Below are positions 24,863-33,208 of a DNA stretch of 64,000 bases, piece by piece. The notes beneath the pieces were generated by a model. That model was not told the origin of the DNA, did no database searches, and saw nothing but the letters and a program-made list of their open reading frames with translations. Both the position numbers and the translations under genes were made by a program. This DNA comes from Bradyrhizobium guangxiense (GTDB lineage Bacteria > Pseudomonadota > Alphaproteobacteria > Rhizobiales > Xanthobacteraceae): positions 526,501 to 590,500 of the forward strand of contig NZ_CP022219.1 of assembly GCF_004114915.1 (NCBI RefSeq). The letters are read 5' to 3'. Every line of letters starts with the position of its first letter. The stretch's first letter is position 1.

Positions 24863-26524
24863 ATGAAGAACAAGATCACCGGCCGCTCGGCTTTTCTCGC
24901 GCTACTCAAGGACGAGGGCATCACGCATCTGTTCGGCAACCCCGGCACCACCGAGTTGCCGATCATGCATGCGCTGAGGGACCATCCTGATCTCACCTAT
25001 GTGATGGCGATGCAGGAGAGCCTGGTGGTCGCGATCGCGGATGGCTACAGCCGCGCCTCGGGAAAGCTCGTCGCCTGCAACGTCCACGTTGCGCCCGGCC
25101 TCGGCAACGCCATGGGCTCACTCTACAACGCCCAGTTCACGGGCACGCCGATGATCCTGACTGCCGGCCAGCAGGAGCAGGGCCACGGGCTGATGGAGCC
25201 GGTGCTCTATGGCCCACTGGTGCGGATGGCCGAACCGCTGGTGAAATGGGCGGTCGAGGTGACGCGGCTGGAGGACCTGCCGCGCATCGTGCGCCGCGCC
25301 GCCAAGGTGGCGACGACGCCGCCGACCGGACCGGTGTTCATCTCGCTGCCGGGCGACATCCTCAACAGCGAAGCCGGCATCGACCTCGGCCGCTCCACCC
25401 GCATCGATGCGCGCACGAAACCTTCCGACGAGGCCCTGAGGGCCTTTGCCGCGCGATTGCTGAAGGCCGAGCGTCCCGTCATCGTCACCATGGACGAGGT
25501 GGTCAAGAGCGACGCGCTGAAGGAGGCCGCCGAGCTGGCCGAGCTGCTCGGCGCTGCGGCCTACCAGTCCTCGACGCCGTACGGCTCGCACTTTCTGTCT
25601 GAGAGCCCGAGCTTCGTCGGCACGCTCGCGCGCGTGCAGAAGGCCGCCCGCGATACGCTCGCGCCGTACGATCTCCTGATCGCGCTCGGCGGCGATCCCT
25701 TGCGGATGTCGGTCTATAGCGAGGTCGACGCGTTGCCTGACGGGCTCGGCATTGTGCAGATCGGCCTCGTCGATTGGGAGATCGCCAAGAACTACGGCGC
25801 CGAGATCGCGCTGAAGGCGGATCTGAAGGAAACGTTGCGCGCGCTGATCCCCGTCTTGAAAGAGCTGGGCGGGACGGCTCTCGCGGGCCGCGCAAGACAG
25901 CGTCTCGCCGAGCTTGCGCCGAAGAACTGGGCTGCACGGCGCGCTGCTCTGGTCGAGCAGATCAGCAAGAGTGCGGGCCGTAGCCCCATCGATCCCGACT
26001 ATCTGGTGCTGCAAATGGTTGAGGCGATGCCTGATAACGCCATCCTGGTCGATGAAGGCCTCACCTCCAGCCGCCAGGTTACGGCGCTGCGGCCGCATCG
26101 CGACCGCTACGGCTATCATGGCCTTGCCTCCGGTGGCATCGGCTGGGGCCTGCCGGCCTCGGTCGGCGCCAGCATCGCCAATCAAGATCGTCCGGTGGTG
26201 TGCTTCTCCGGCGATGGCAGCGCGATGTACTCGATCCAGTCGCTGTGGACCGCGGCGCATCACAAGCTGCCGCTCAACGTCGTCATCGCCAACAATGGCG
26301 GCTACCGCATCATCAAGCAGCGCCTGCTCGCCTTTCACGGCGACGACAATTACGTCGGCATGGACTTTGTCGATCCGCCTGTGGATTTCGCCGGCGTCGC
26401 CAAGGCGCTCGGCTGCGAGGCGATCAAGGTGAGTGATCCCCGCGAACTGAAGGCGACGCTCGCGTCAGCGTTCAACCGGCCGGGGACGAAGCTGATCGAG
26501 GTGATGGTGGACGGGACGGTCTGA
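24863..26524 (+). CDS. Thiamine diphosphate-dependent enzyme, benzoylformate decarboxylase-like
   Basis: A 553-residue ThDP enzyme with three domains in the usual order. The Pyr domain has the activating Glu (FGNPGTTELPIM; MAMQESLVVAIADGYSRASGK) and the PP domain the GDGSAMYSIQSLWTAAHHKLPLNVVIANNGG cofactor motif. GNPGTTE resembles the benzoylformate decarboxylase GNPGSNE segment more than acetolactate synthase, and the protein has no FAD-specific signature that I can see. The probable reaction is decarboxylation of an aromatic 2-oxo acid to an aldehyde, but oxalyl-CoA decarboxylase- or acetolactate synthase-like chemistry is possible. ATG at 24863 follows GGAGG. An aldehyde dehydrogenase and a flavin reductase lie upstream. 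Confidence 0.82.
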   Translation: MKNKITGRSAFLALLKDEGITHLFGNPGTTELPIMHALRDHPDLTYVMAMQESLVVAIADGYSRASGKLVACNVHVAPGLGNAMGSLYNAQFTGTPMILTAGQQEQGHGLMEPVLYGPLVRMAEPLVKWAVEVTRLEDLPRIVRRAAKVATTPPTGPVFISLPGDILNSEAGIDLGRSTRIDARTKPSDEALRAFAARLLKAERPVIVTMDEVVKSDALKEAAELAELLGAAAYQSSTPYGSHFLSESPSFVGTLARVQKAARDTLAPYDLLIALGGDPLRMSVYSEVDALPDGLGIVQIGLVDWEIAKNYGAEIALKADLKETLRALIPVLKELGGTALAGRARQRLAELAPKNWAARRAALVEQISKSAGRSPIDPDYLVLQMVEAMPDNAILVDEGLTSSRQVTALRPHRDRYGYHGLASGGIGWGLPASVGASIANQDRPVVCFSGDGSAMYSIQSLWTAAHHKLPLNVVIANNGGYRIIKQRLLAFHGDDNYVGMDFVDPPVDFAGVAKALGCEAIKVSDPRELKATLASAFNRPGTKLIEVMVDGTV

Positions 26525-26552
26525 GGCGCGATCGAGGTCCCACACACTCCGT

Positions 26553-26653
26553 GTCGTCGCCCGGCTTTGACCGGGCGATCCAGTATTCCAGAGGCAGCGG
26601 TGAGAGCCGAGACGCCGCAGCGTACTGGATGCCCCGGTCAAGTCGGGGCATGA
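26553..26653. repeat. Palindromic repeat with nested hairpins
   Basis: Contains GCCCGGCTTTGACCGGGC and GCCCCGGTCAAGTCGGGGC hairpins and the paired arms GATCCAGTA and TACTGGAT about 45 bp apart. It fills the 146-bp gap between converging genes. Related in style to the element at 34072-34155. Confidence 0.7.
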
Positions 26654-26670
26654 CAGCCAGTGTGTGGTTT

Positions 26671-28050
26671 CTACCCCTTCTTCCCCACCCGATATCCCGC
26701 CGCCGGATGTGGCGCGTCGAGTCGCGCGCGGCCGGCGCCGAACAGTTTCTCCCGTAGCGTGCCCTTTGCGTACTCGCTCTTGTACCTTCCGCGCCGGGTC
26801 AGCTCCGGCACCAGCATGTCGGCGATATCCTCGAAATCGCCGGGCGAGATCGCGAACGCGACATTGAGCCCGTCGACGTCGGTCTTCTCGAACCAGTCCT
26901 CGATCTTGTCAGCGACGCTCTCGGGCGTGCCGACCACGACGGGCCCGGCGCCGCCGATACCGACATGCTCGATGACGTCGCGCACGGTCCAGACCCGATC
27001 GGGATCGGCGCGGGTGATGTTGTCCATGGCGCTGCGGCCGGCATCGTTCTGGACGTGCCGCACCTGCTGGTCGAGGTCGTAGCCGGAGAAGTCGACGCCG
27101 GTCCATCCCGACATCAGCGCCAGCGCGCCTTCGGGGCTGATATGGCGCCGGTAATCGGCGTACTTTTCCTTCGCCTCGGCTTCGGTCCGGCCGAGGATGA
27201 TCGTCATCATCGAGAACATCAGGATCTCGGCGGGGTTGCGGCCGATCGCGGCGGCCTCCTGGCGGATTGCGGAGACGCGTGGCCCGATCACCTTGGCCGA
27301 CGGTCCCGACATGAACACGCATTCGGCATGACGCGCCGCGAATTGCCGGCCGCGCGGCGAGGTGCCGGCCTGGTACAGCACGGGCGTGCGCTGCGGCGAG
27401 GGCTCGCTGAGGTGAATGGTGTTGTTGATGCGGTAGTTCGTCCCCTCATGGTTGACGCGATGCACCTTTGTGGGATCGGTGAAGATACCGCGCTTGCGGT
27501 CGCGCAGCACGGCGTCGTCTTCCCAGCTTCCTTCCCAGAGCTTGTAGACCACCTCCATATATTCGTCGGCGATGTCGTAGCGGTCGTCGTGCCCGGTCTG
27601 CTTGTCCTTGCCCGCGCCACGCGCGGCGCTGTCGAGATAGCCGGTGACGACGTTCCAGCCGATCCGCCCCTCGGTGAGATGATCGAGCGTCGACATCCGC
27701 CGCGCGAACGGGTAGGGCGGCTCGAAGGAGAGATTGCTGGTGACGCCGAAGCCGAGGTTTTGTGTCACCGCGGCCATGGCCGAGAGCAGCAGCAGCGGCT
27801 CGTTTGACGGCGTCTGTGCCGCGTTGCGCAAGGCCGCGTCCGGGCTGTTGCCATAGACGTCGTAGACCCCGAGCACGTCGGCCAGGAACAACCCGTCGAA
27901 ACGGCCGCGCTCCAGCGTCTTGGCGAGATCAATCCAGTAGGGCAGGCGGTTGTAGTCGGCGGTGCGGTCGCGCGGATGGGTCCACAGGCCCGGTGACTGG
28001 TGCGCGACGCAATTCATCGCAAATGCGTTGAGTCTGATCTCTTTGGCCAT
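26671..28050 (-). CDS. LLM-class flavin-dependent monooxygenase (NtaA/SnaA/DszA type)
   Basis: A 459-residue FMNH2-dependent monooxygenase. Family strings include LNAFAMNCVAHQSPGLWTHP, FDGLFLADVLGVYD, RMSTLDHLTEGRIGWNVVTGYLDSAARG, DDRYDIADEYMEV and FTDPTKVHRVNHEG. NtaA-type proteins oxidise nitrilotriacetate, pristinamycin, dibenzothiophene or similar substrates using FMNH2 from a separate reductase. No reductase gene is adjacent. ATG at 28050 follows GGGGAACC and opens the conserved MAKEIRLNAFAMNC. It is divergent from an M20 peptidase gene across a repeat-rich spacer. A second, more distant member is at 45101-46468. Confidence 0.88.
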   Translation of the reverse strand: MAKEIRLNAFAMNCVAHQSPGLWTHPRDRTADYNRLPYWIDLAKTLERGRFDGLFLADVLGVYDVYGNSPDAALRNAAQTPSNEPLLLLSAMAAVTQNLGFGVTSNLSFEPPYPFARRMSTLDHLTEGRIGWNVVTGYLDSAARGAGKDKQTGHDDRYDIADEYMEVVYKLWEGSWEDDAVLRDRKRGIFTDPTKVHRVNHEGTNYRINNTIHLSEPSPQRTPVLYQAGTSPRGRQFAARHAECVFMSGPSAKVIGPRVSAIRQEAAAIGRNPAEILMFSMMTIILGRTEAEAKEKYADYRRHISPEGALALMSGWTGVDFSGYDLDQQVRHVQNDAGRSAMDNITRADPDRVWTVRDVIEHVGIGGAGPVVVGTPESVADKIEDWFEKTDVDGLNVAFAISPGDFEDIADMLVPELTRRGRYKSEYAKGTLREKLFGAGRARLDAPHPAAGYRVGKKG

Positions 28051-28146
28051 GCTGGTTCCCCGGCGCTCTGTACTGAGCGCTCTTCGAATGCTAGACGTGC
28101 GCCCCAAACTTGAAGCCCGAACTTGGCGAAGTTCTTGCATATCGCT

Positions 28147-28263
28147 TGCGCTTGGCAAGGCCAAAGTCAGCGTCGCAGCTGCGCTTGGCAAGCCGATCTC
28201 AAGGAAGCAAGGACGAAATCCCAAGAGAAGTGCAAGAGAACTACAAGAGAACTACAAGAACTA
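28147..28263. repeat. Direct repeats in the divergent spacer (13-bp pair and 11-bp tandem array)
   Basis: TGCGCTTGGCAAG occurs exactly twice, at 28147-28159 and 28180-28192, 33 bp apart. Further on, an 11-bp unit CAAGAGAACTA runs in tandem at 28233 and 28244, preceded by CAAGAGAAGTG at 28222 and followed by a shortened CAAGAACTA at 28255. The spacer between the monooxygenase and peptidase starts is 287 bp. Spacing of 33 bp equals about three helical turns, so a regulator binding site is possible. Confidence 0.7.
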
Positions 28264-28337
28264 TCCAAGTCCCCGCCACTTTCGAAGGCCAACCCTTGTC
28301 GGGTAAGGTCCTTCGTCTCAAAGCCCGAAAAGCAAGT

Positions 28338-29735
28338 ATGACCAGAGCCGACGCCATCGCCCGCGCCCGCGAGGATTTCAAATCCGGCGCATTTCTCGCC
28401 GAGCTCGACCGCCGCGTCGCCTTCAAGACCGAAAGCCAGAACCCGTCGCGCGGCGCCGAACTGCGCGCCTATCTGGAGCAGGAGATGCAGCCGGCATTCG
28501 CTGCGCTGGATTTCACCAGCCGCATCGTCGAGTCCCCCAGCGGCAAGGCGCCGTTCCTGTTCGCCGAGCATCACGAGAGTGCTTCAGTGCCGACCGTGCT
28601 GATCTACGGCCATGGCGACGTCGTCGACGGCATGGAAGGTGAGTGGCGCGACGGGCGCGACCCCTGGCGTACCACGGTCGCGGGGACGCGGCTCTATGGC
28701 CGCGGCACCGCCGACAACAAGGGTCAGCACAGCATCAACATGGCGGCCCTTCGCGCGGTGCGCGATGCCCGCGGCGGCAAGCTCGGCTTCAACGCCAAAT
28801 TCATCGTCGAGATGGGCGAGGAGATCGGCTCGCCCGATCTCGGCAAGGTCTGCGACCTCAATCGCGACGCGCTGAAGGCAGACTTGTTCATGGCCTCCGA
28901 TGGGCCGCGTCTGTCCGCTGACCGTCCGACGCTGTTCCTCGGCTGCCGCGGCGGGCTCCGCATTCATCTGGATGTGAACCTGCGCGACGGCGGCCACCAT
29001 TCCGGCAATTGGGGCGGCGTGCTGGCCAATCCGGCGACCATTCTGGTCAATGCAATCTCGACGCTGGTCGACGGCCACGGCCGCCTTCAGCTCGACGCCC
29101 TGAAGCCGCCGCGGCTCACCAATCAGATCCGCTCCTATCTGGCCGATGTGCAAGTGGTGCCGACTGCGGACGAGCCCGCACTCGCGGAGAACTGGGGCGA
29201 GGAGGGTCTTTCGGCCGCCGAACGGCTCTACGCCTGGAATACGCTGGAAGTGCTGGCGATGTCGTCCGGCAATATCGAGAAGCCGGCCAACGCCATTCCG
29301 GGCCAGGCCAATGCCGTGCTGCAGCTGCGTTTTGTGGTCGGCACCAGGATTGAGGGGTTGATCGACGCTGTCCGCGCGCATCTGGTTGAACGTGGTTTCC
29401 CGATGGTCGAGGTGCGAGCGGCGCAGAGTTTTGCTGCATCGCGCACCGATTTCGACAGCCCCTGGATCAAATGGGCGGCGGATTCAGTGAAAGAGACGAC
29501 CGGCAAGGCGCCAGCAGTGCTGCCGAATTTCGGCGGCTCGCTGCCTAACGACGTATTTTCCGAGATCCTGGGCCTGCCGACGATCTGGGTCCCGCACTCG
29601 TATCCCGGTTGCTCCCAGCATGCGCCCAATGAGCACATCCTGCTGCCTCTGACCGAAGAGGCCTTGACGGTGATGGCCGGGCTGTTCTGGGATCTCGGCC
29701 AGTTGCCAGGACCACTCTCGAGACCGCTAAACTGA
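28338..29735 (+). CDS. M20-family metallopeptidase / amidohydrolase
   Basis: A 465-residue zinc-dependent exopeptidase. The metal and catalytic residues are in VLIYGHGDVVDG (His, Asp), RGTADNKGQH (Asp), EMGEEIGSPDL (catalytic Glu then metal Glu) and the late His in APNEHILLP. GHHSGNWGG lies in the dimerisation lid region. The M20 group includes carnosinase-like dipeptidases, deacetylases and amino-acylases; the length suits the dipeptidase group. ATG at 28338 (MTRADAIARAR) is chosen; the upstream frame is open but repeat-derived. It may be related to the transporter that follows about 100 bp downstream, since a peptidase and a glutamate/aspartate importer make sense together (inference). Confidence 0.88.
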   Translation: MTRADAIARAREDFKSGAFLAELDRRVAFKTESQNPSRGAELRAYLEQEMQPAFAALDFTSRIVESPSGKAPFLFAEHHESASVPTVLIYGHGDVVDGMEGEWRDGRDPWRTTVAGTRLYGRGTADNKGQHSINMAALRAVRDARGGKLGFNAKFIVEMGEEIGSPDLGKVCDLNRDALKADLFMASDGPRLSADRPTLFLGCRGGLRIHLDVNLRDGGHHSGNWGGVLANPATILVNAISTLVDGHGRLQLDALKPPRLTNQIRSYLADVQVVPTADEPALAENWGEEGLSAAERLYAWNTLEVLAMSSGNIEKPANAIPGQANAVLQLRFVVGTRIEGLIDAVRAHLVERGFPMVEVRAAQSFAASRTDFDSPWIKWAADSVKETTGKAPAVLPNFGGSLPNDVFSEILGLPTIWVPHSYPGCSQHAPNEHILLPLTEEALTVMAGLFWDLGQLPGPLSRPLN

Positions 29736-29831
29736 GCCGTTAACCTGAGCCTCGATCCAGCCGAAAGTCACATTCTAATCCGGGCCGATTTGTGCTTGCA
29801 TCCGGCCGCATCATCCTGAAAGGGGAAAAAA

Positions 29832-30743
29832 GTGAAACATTTCCGTAGCATTGGGCTCGCGCTCGCCGCGACCTTCGCCGTCAGCCAGGCCGGGGCCCAG
29901 GAACTGACCGGCACGCTGAAGAACATCAAGGACACCGGCGCCATCACGCTGGGCTTCCGCGACTCCTCGATCCCGTTCTCCTATCTCGATGACAACCAGA
30001 AGCCGGTCGGCTTCGCGATGGACATCTGCTACAAGATCGTCGACGCCGTGAAGAAGGAGCTCAAGCTCGACAAGCTCGAGGTCAAGCTCAACCCGGTGAC
30101 CTCGGCGACCCGCATCCCGCTGATGGCGAACGGCACCATCGATCTCGAATGCGGCTCGACCACCAACAATGCCGAGCGCCAGAAGCAGGTCGCTTTCACC
30201 AACACCCACTTCCTGACGGCTAGCCGCTACGTCTTCAAGAAGTCGAGCGGCCTGAAGTCGATCGACGACCTCAAGGGCAAGACCGTCGTCTCGACCGCCG
30301 GCACCACCAACATCAAGCAGCTCACCGAAGCCAACGTCGCGAAGGGCCTCGGCGCCAACATTATCCCGGCCAAGGACCATGCCGAGGCCTTCCTCATGGT
30401 TGAGACCGACCGCGCGGTCGCCTTCGTCATGGACGACATCCTGCTCGCCAGCCTCGTCGCCGGCTCGAAGTCGCCGGGCGATTACGATATCTCCAAGGAC
30501 GCGTTCTCCAAGCCCGAGCCCTACGGCATCATGCTGCGCAAGGACGATGCCGCCTTCAAGAAGGTGGTGGATGCTGCAACGGCGGCGCTCTACACCTCGG
30601 GCGAAGCCCAGAAGATCTACGACAAATGGTTCACGCAGAAGATCCCGCCGAAGGGGCTGAACCTCAACACGCCGATCTCGGCCGAGCTGAAGAACGAGTT
30701 CGCCAAGCCGACGGACTCGCCGAACCCGGACGACTACAAGTAA
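29832..30743 (+). CDS. gltI: Glutamate/aspartate ABC transporter substrate-binding protein
   Basis: A 303-residue periplasmic binding protein with a signal peptide (KHFRSIGLALAATFAVSQAGAQ). It shows the GltI signatures TGAITLGFRDSSIPFSYLDD, VGFAMDICYKIVDAVKKEL, STTNNAERQKQVAFTNTHFLTA and SIDDLKGKTVVSTAGTTN. GltI binds L-Glu and L-Asp for the GltJKL pump. The GTG at 29832 is preceded by AGGGG (29820-29824). It is followed by a strong hairpin and then gltJKL, the usual order. Confidence 0.92.
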   Translation: MKHFRSIGLALAATFAVSQAGAQELTGTLKNIKDTGAITLGFRDSSIPFSYLDDNQKPVGFAMDICYKIVDAVKKELKLDKLEVKLNPVTSATRIPLMANGTIDLECGSTTNNAERQKQVAFTNTHFLTASRYVFKKSSGLKSIDDLKGKTVVSTAGTTNIKQLTEANVAKGLGANIIPAKDHAEAFLMVETDRAVAFVMDDILLASLVAGSKSPGDYDISKDAFSKPEPYGIMLRKDDAAFKKVVDAATAALYTSGEAQKIYDKWFTQKIPPKGLNLNTPISAELKNEFAKPTDSPNPDDYK

Positions 30744-30771
30744 GATAAAACCTCGATCTTTCGATCGGATC

Positions 30772-30808
30772 ATGTCCGGCCACTCTTGACACCAGAGTGG
30801 CCGGACAT
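30772..30808 (+). promoter_or_regulatory. Perfect 15-bp hairpin between gltI and gltJ
   Basis: Arms 30772-30786 (ATGTCCGGCCACTCT) and 30794-30808 (AGAGTGGCCGGACAT) pair perfectly with a 7-base loop, followed by TTTG. It lies 28 bp after the gltI stop and 64 bp before gltJ. It probably acts as a leaky terminator or a 3' end stabiliser that lets the binding protein be made in excess over the membrane subunits. Confidence 0.75.
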
Positions 30809-30872
30809 TTGCATAGGCGCCCAAGACTTCTCTAAGGACGCCCAATGACGGGCGCGTTCGCGCGGGGGACAC

Positions 30873-31604
30873 GTGAACTACAACTGGAACTGGGGAATCT
30901 TTTTCCAGCCGAACCCGATGGGGACCGGCTCCTATCTCGACATGCTGCTGTCGGGCCTGGCGCTGACCCTCAAGACCGCGGTCCTGGCCTGGATCATCGC
31001 ACTGATCGCCGGCTCCGTCGTCGGCGTGATGCGCACGCTGCCGTCCCGGGGCGCCACCTGGTTCGGCTTCGCTTACGTCGAATTCTTCCGCAACATGCCG
31101 CTGCTGGTGCAGCTCTTCCTGTGGTTCTTCGTGCTGCCGGAAATCCTGCCAAGAGCCGCCGGGTTGTGGCTGAAGCAATTGCCCAACGCGCCGTTCTGGA
31201 CAGCCGCGATCGGCATCGGCCTGTTCATGTCGGCGCGCGTCGCGGTGCAACTGCAGGCCGGCATCTCGTCGCTGCCGCGTGGGCAGAAGATGGCGGCGAC
31301 TGCGCTCGGCCTCACCACCGTGCAGGGCTATCGCTACGTGCTGCTGCCGATGGCGTTCCGCATCATCCTGCCGCCGCTGACGTCCGAATTCCTCAACACC
31401 ATCAAGAACACGGCGGTGGCCATCACCATCGGCCTGCTCGAGCTGACCGGACAGGCGCGCTCGATGCAGGAATTCTCGTTCCAGGTGTTCGAGGCCTTCA
31501 CCGCCGCGACCATCCTCTATCTCCTCGTCAACGCCGTCGTCGTGACCGCGATGCGCTTCCTCGAGCGCTGGGTCGCGATCCCCGGCTACATTACGGGGAA
31601 ATAA
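30873..31604 (+). CDS. gltJ: Glutamate/aspartate ABC transporter permease GltJ
   Basis: A 243-residue inner membrane permease with about five or six hydrophobic helices. The opening MNYNWNWGIFFQPNP matches GltJ, and the EAA loop ATALGLTTVQGYRYVLLPMAFRIILPPL contacts the ATPase. The GTG start gives the correct N-terminus. gltK follows after 3 bp. Confidence 0.9.
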   Translation: MNYNWNWGIFFQPNPMGTGSYLDMLLSGLALTLKTAVLAWIIALIAGSVVGVMRTLPSRGATWFGFAYVEFFRNMPLLVQLFLWFFVLPEILPRAAGLWLKQLPNAPFWTAAIGIGLFMSARVAVQLQAGISSLPRGQKMAATALGLTTVQGYRYVLLPMAFRIILPPLTSEFLNTIKNTAVAITIGLLELTGQARSMQEFSFQVFEAFTAATILYLLVNAVVVTAMRFLERWVAIPGYITGK

Positions 31605-31607
31605 GCG

Positions 31608-32300
31608 ATGCTCGGCAATTTCGATTTCGATGTCATCCGCCGCGCGCTGCCCTATCTGTTCTACGAGGGCATGACGTTCACGCTGACGCTGACGGGGCTC
31701 GCAGCCCTCGGCGGCCTCATCTTCGGCACGGCGCTCGCGCTGATGCGCCTGTCCGGCTACAAGACCCTCGGACGCATCGCCGGCCTCTATGTCGACTTCA
31801 TGCGCTCGCTGCCGCTGGTGCTGGTCATTTTCTGGTTCTACTTCCTGGTGCCCTATATCGGGCAATGGCTGACCGGCGCCTCGCGCCCGATCAGCGTCGG
31901 CGCGTTCGCTTCCTCGCTCATCACTTTCGTCATGTTCGAGGCGGCGTATTTCTCCGAGATCATGCGCGCGGGCATCCAGTCGATCTCGCGCGGGCAGCCG
32001 GCAGCTGCCAGCGCACTGGGGCTCACCTATGCCCAGACCATGCGCTACGTCGTGTTGCCGCAGGCTTTTCGCAACATGTTGCCGGTTCTGATCACGCAGA
32101 CCATCGTTCTGTTCCAGGACACTTCGCTGGTCTACGTCCTGTCGATCACGGACTTCCTGGGAGCGGCGAGCAAGGTAGCGCAGCGCGACGGGCGCCTCGT
32201 CGAAATGTATCTGTTCGCAGCCGTCGTCTACTTCACCATTTCCTGTATCGCGTCCTTCGGCGTTCGCCGCCTGCAGGCGCGCATCGCCATCATTCGATAG
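31608..32300 (+). CDS. gltK: Glutamate/aspartate ABC transporter permease GltK
   Basis: A 230-residue permease of the HisM type. It has conserved GMTFTLTLTGLAALGGLIFGTALALMRLS and an EAA loop, ASALGLTYAQTMRYVVLPQAFRNMLPVL. QDTSLVYVLSITDFLGAA follows. It pairs with GltJ as a heterodimer in the membrane. Tight spacing to gltJ and gltL shows one operon. Confidence 0.9.
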   Translation: MLGNFDFDVIRRALPYLFYEGMTFTLTLTGLAALGGLIFGTALALMRLSGYKTLGRIAGLYVDFMRSLPLVLVIFWFYFLVPYIGQWLTGASRPISVGAFASSLITFVMFEAAYFSEIMRAGIQSISRGQPAAASALGLTYAQTMRYVVLPQAFRNMLPVLITQTIVLFQDTSLVYVLSITDFLGAASKVAQRDGRLVEMYLFAAVVYFTISCIASFGVRRLQARIAIIR

Positions 32301-32312
32301 AGCGTGTCGGCC

Positions 32313-33044
32313 ATGATCGAAATCAGCCACGTCAACAAATGGTACAGCCCGACCTTCCAGGTGCTGACCGACTGCACCACCAGCGTCACCAAGGGCGAGG
32401 TCGTCGTGGTCTGCGGCCCCTCGGGCTCTGGCAAGTCGACGCTGATCAAGTGCGTCAACGCGCTGGAGCCGTTCCAGAGCGGTGACATCCTGGTCGACGG
32501 CACCAAGGTCAACGATCCCAAGACCAACCTGCCGAAACTACGCTCGCGCGTCGGCATGGTGTTCCAGCATTTCGAGCTGTTTCCGCACCTCAAGATCATC
32601 GACAATCTCTGCCTCGCCCAGGAGAAGGTGCTGGGCCGCGGGCACGACAAATCGGTCACCAAGGGCATGCAGCTCCTGGAGCGCGTCGGCCTGAAGGAGC
32701 AGGCGCAGAAATTTCCGGCGCAGCTTTCGGGCGGCCAGCAGCAGCGCGTTGCCATCGCCCGTGCGCTCGCGATGGACCCGATCGTCATGCTGTTCGATGA
32801 GCCGACCTCCGCGCTCGATCCGGAAATGGTCAGCGAGGTGCTCGACGTCATGGTCGATCTCGCCCGCGAGGGTATGACCATGATGGTCGTGACCCACGAG
32901 ATGGGCTTTGCCCGCAAGGTCGCCAACCGCGTGATCTTCATGGATCGCGGTGAGATCGTCGAGGACGCCCCGAAGGACGACTTCTTCGGCAAGCCGCGCA
33001 GCGACCGTGCACAAAAGTTCTTGTCGAAGATTCTGTCGCACTGA
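32313..33044 (+). CDS. gltL: Glutamate/aspartate ABC transporter ATPase GltL
   Basis: A 243-residue ATPase. Walker A is GPSGSGKST (about 35-43), the signature [15 protein letters not shown] is near 132, Walker [14 protein letters not shown] near 155 and the switch His is in VVTHEMG. It closely follows GltL (SKWY-type opening, [15 protein letters not shown]). The ATG at 32313 is chosen; a GTG nine bases earlier is equally in frame. It ends the gltIJKL operon, and a palindromic repeat follows. Confidence 0.92.
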   Translation: MIEISHVNKWYSPTFQVLTDCTTSVTKGEVVVVCGPSGSGKSTLIKCVNALEPFQSGDILVDGTKVNDPKTNLPKLRSRVGMVFQHFELFPHLKIIDNLCLAQEKVLGRGHDKSVTKGMQLLERVGLKEQAQKFPAQLSGGQQQRVAIARALAMDPIVMLFDEPTSALDPEMVSEVLDVMVDLAREGMTMMVVTHEMGFARKVANRVIFMDRGEIVEDAPKDDFFGKPRSDRAQKFLSKILSH

Positions 33045-33051
33045 CTCTGTC

Positions 33052-33133
33052 GTCATTCCGGGCTGGTCCGAAGGACCAGACCCGGAATCTCGAGATTCCG
33101 GGCTCATTCGCTTTGCGAATGCCCTGGAATGAC
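33052..33133. repeat. Palindromic repeat (type 'gtcattccggg'), copy 2
   Basis: Outer arms GTCATTCCGGG (from 33052) and CCCTGGAATGAC (to 33133) pair with one mismatch. Inner parts include CTGGTCCGAAGGACCAG, GGAATCTCGAGATTCC and ATTCGCTTTGCGAAT hairpins. It has the same end sequences as the element at 24094-24198 but a different middle. Confidence 0.8.
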
Positions 33134-33208
33134 GAAACGAGGGGTGATCGACGCTCTCAACTGGCGTATAAGCGCGCCAAATTCCCCCTTCTCGCCAGGA
33201 GACCTGCC

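Noticed and set aside
29811..32330. Long open frame of about 840 codons on the minus strand across gltIJK
   Set aside because: It lies exactly antisense to three well-conserved transporter genes and reads as a low-complexity His/Arg/Glu-rich shadow typical of high-GC DNA.
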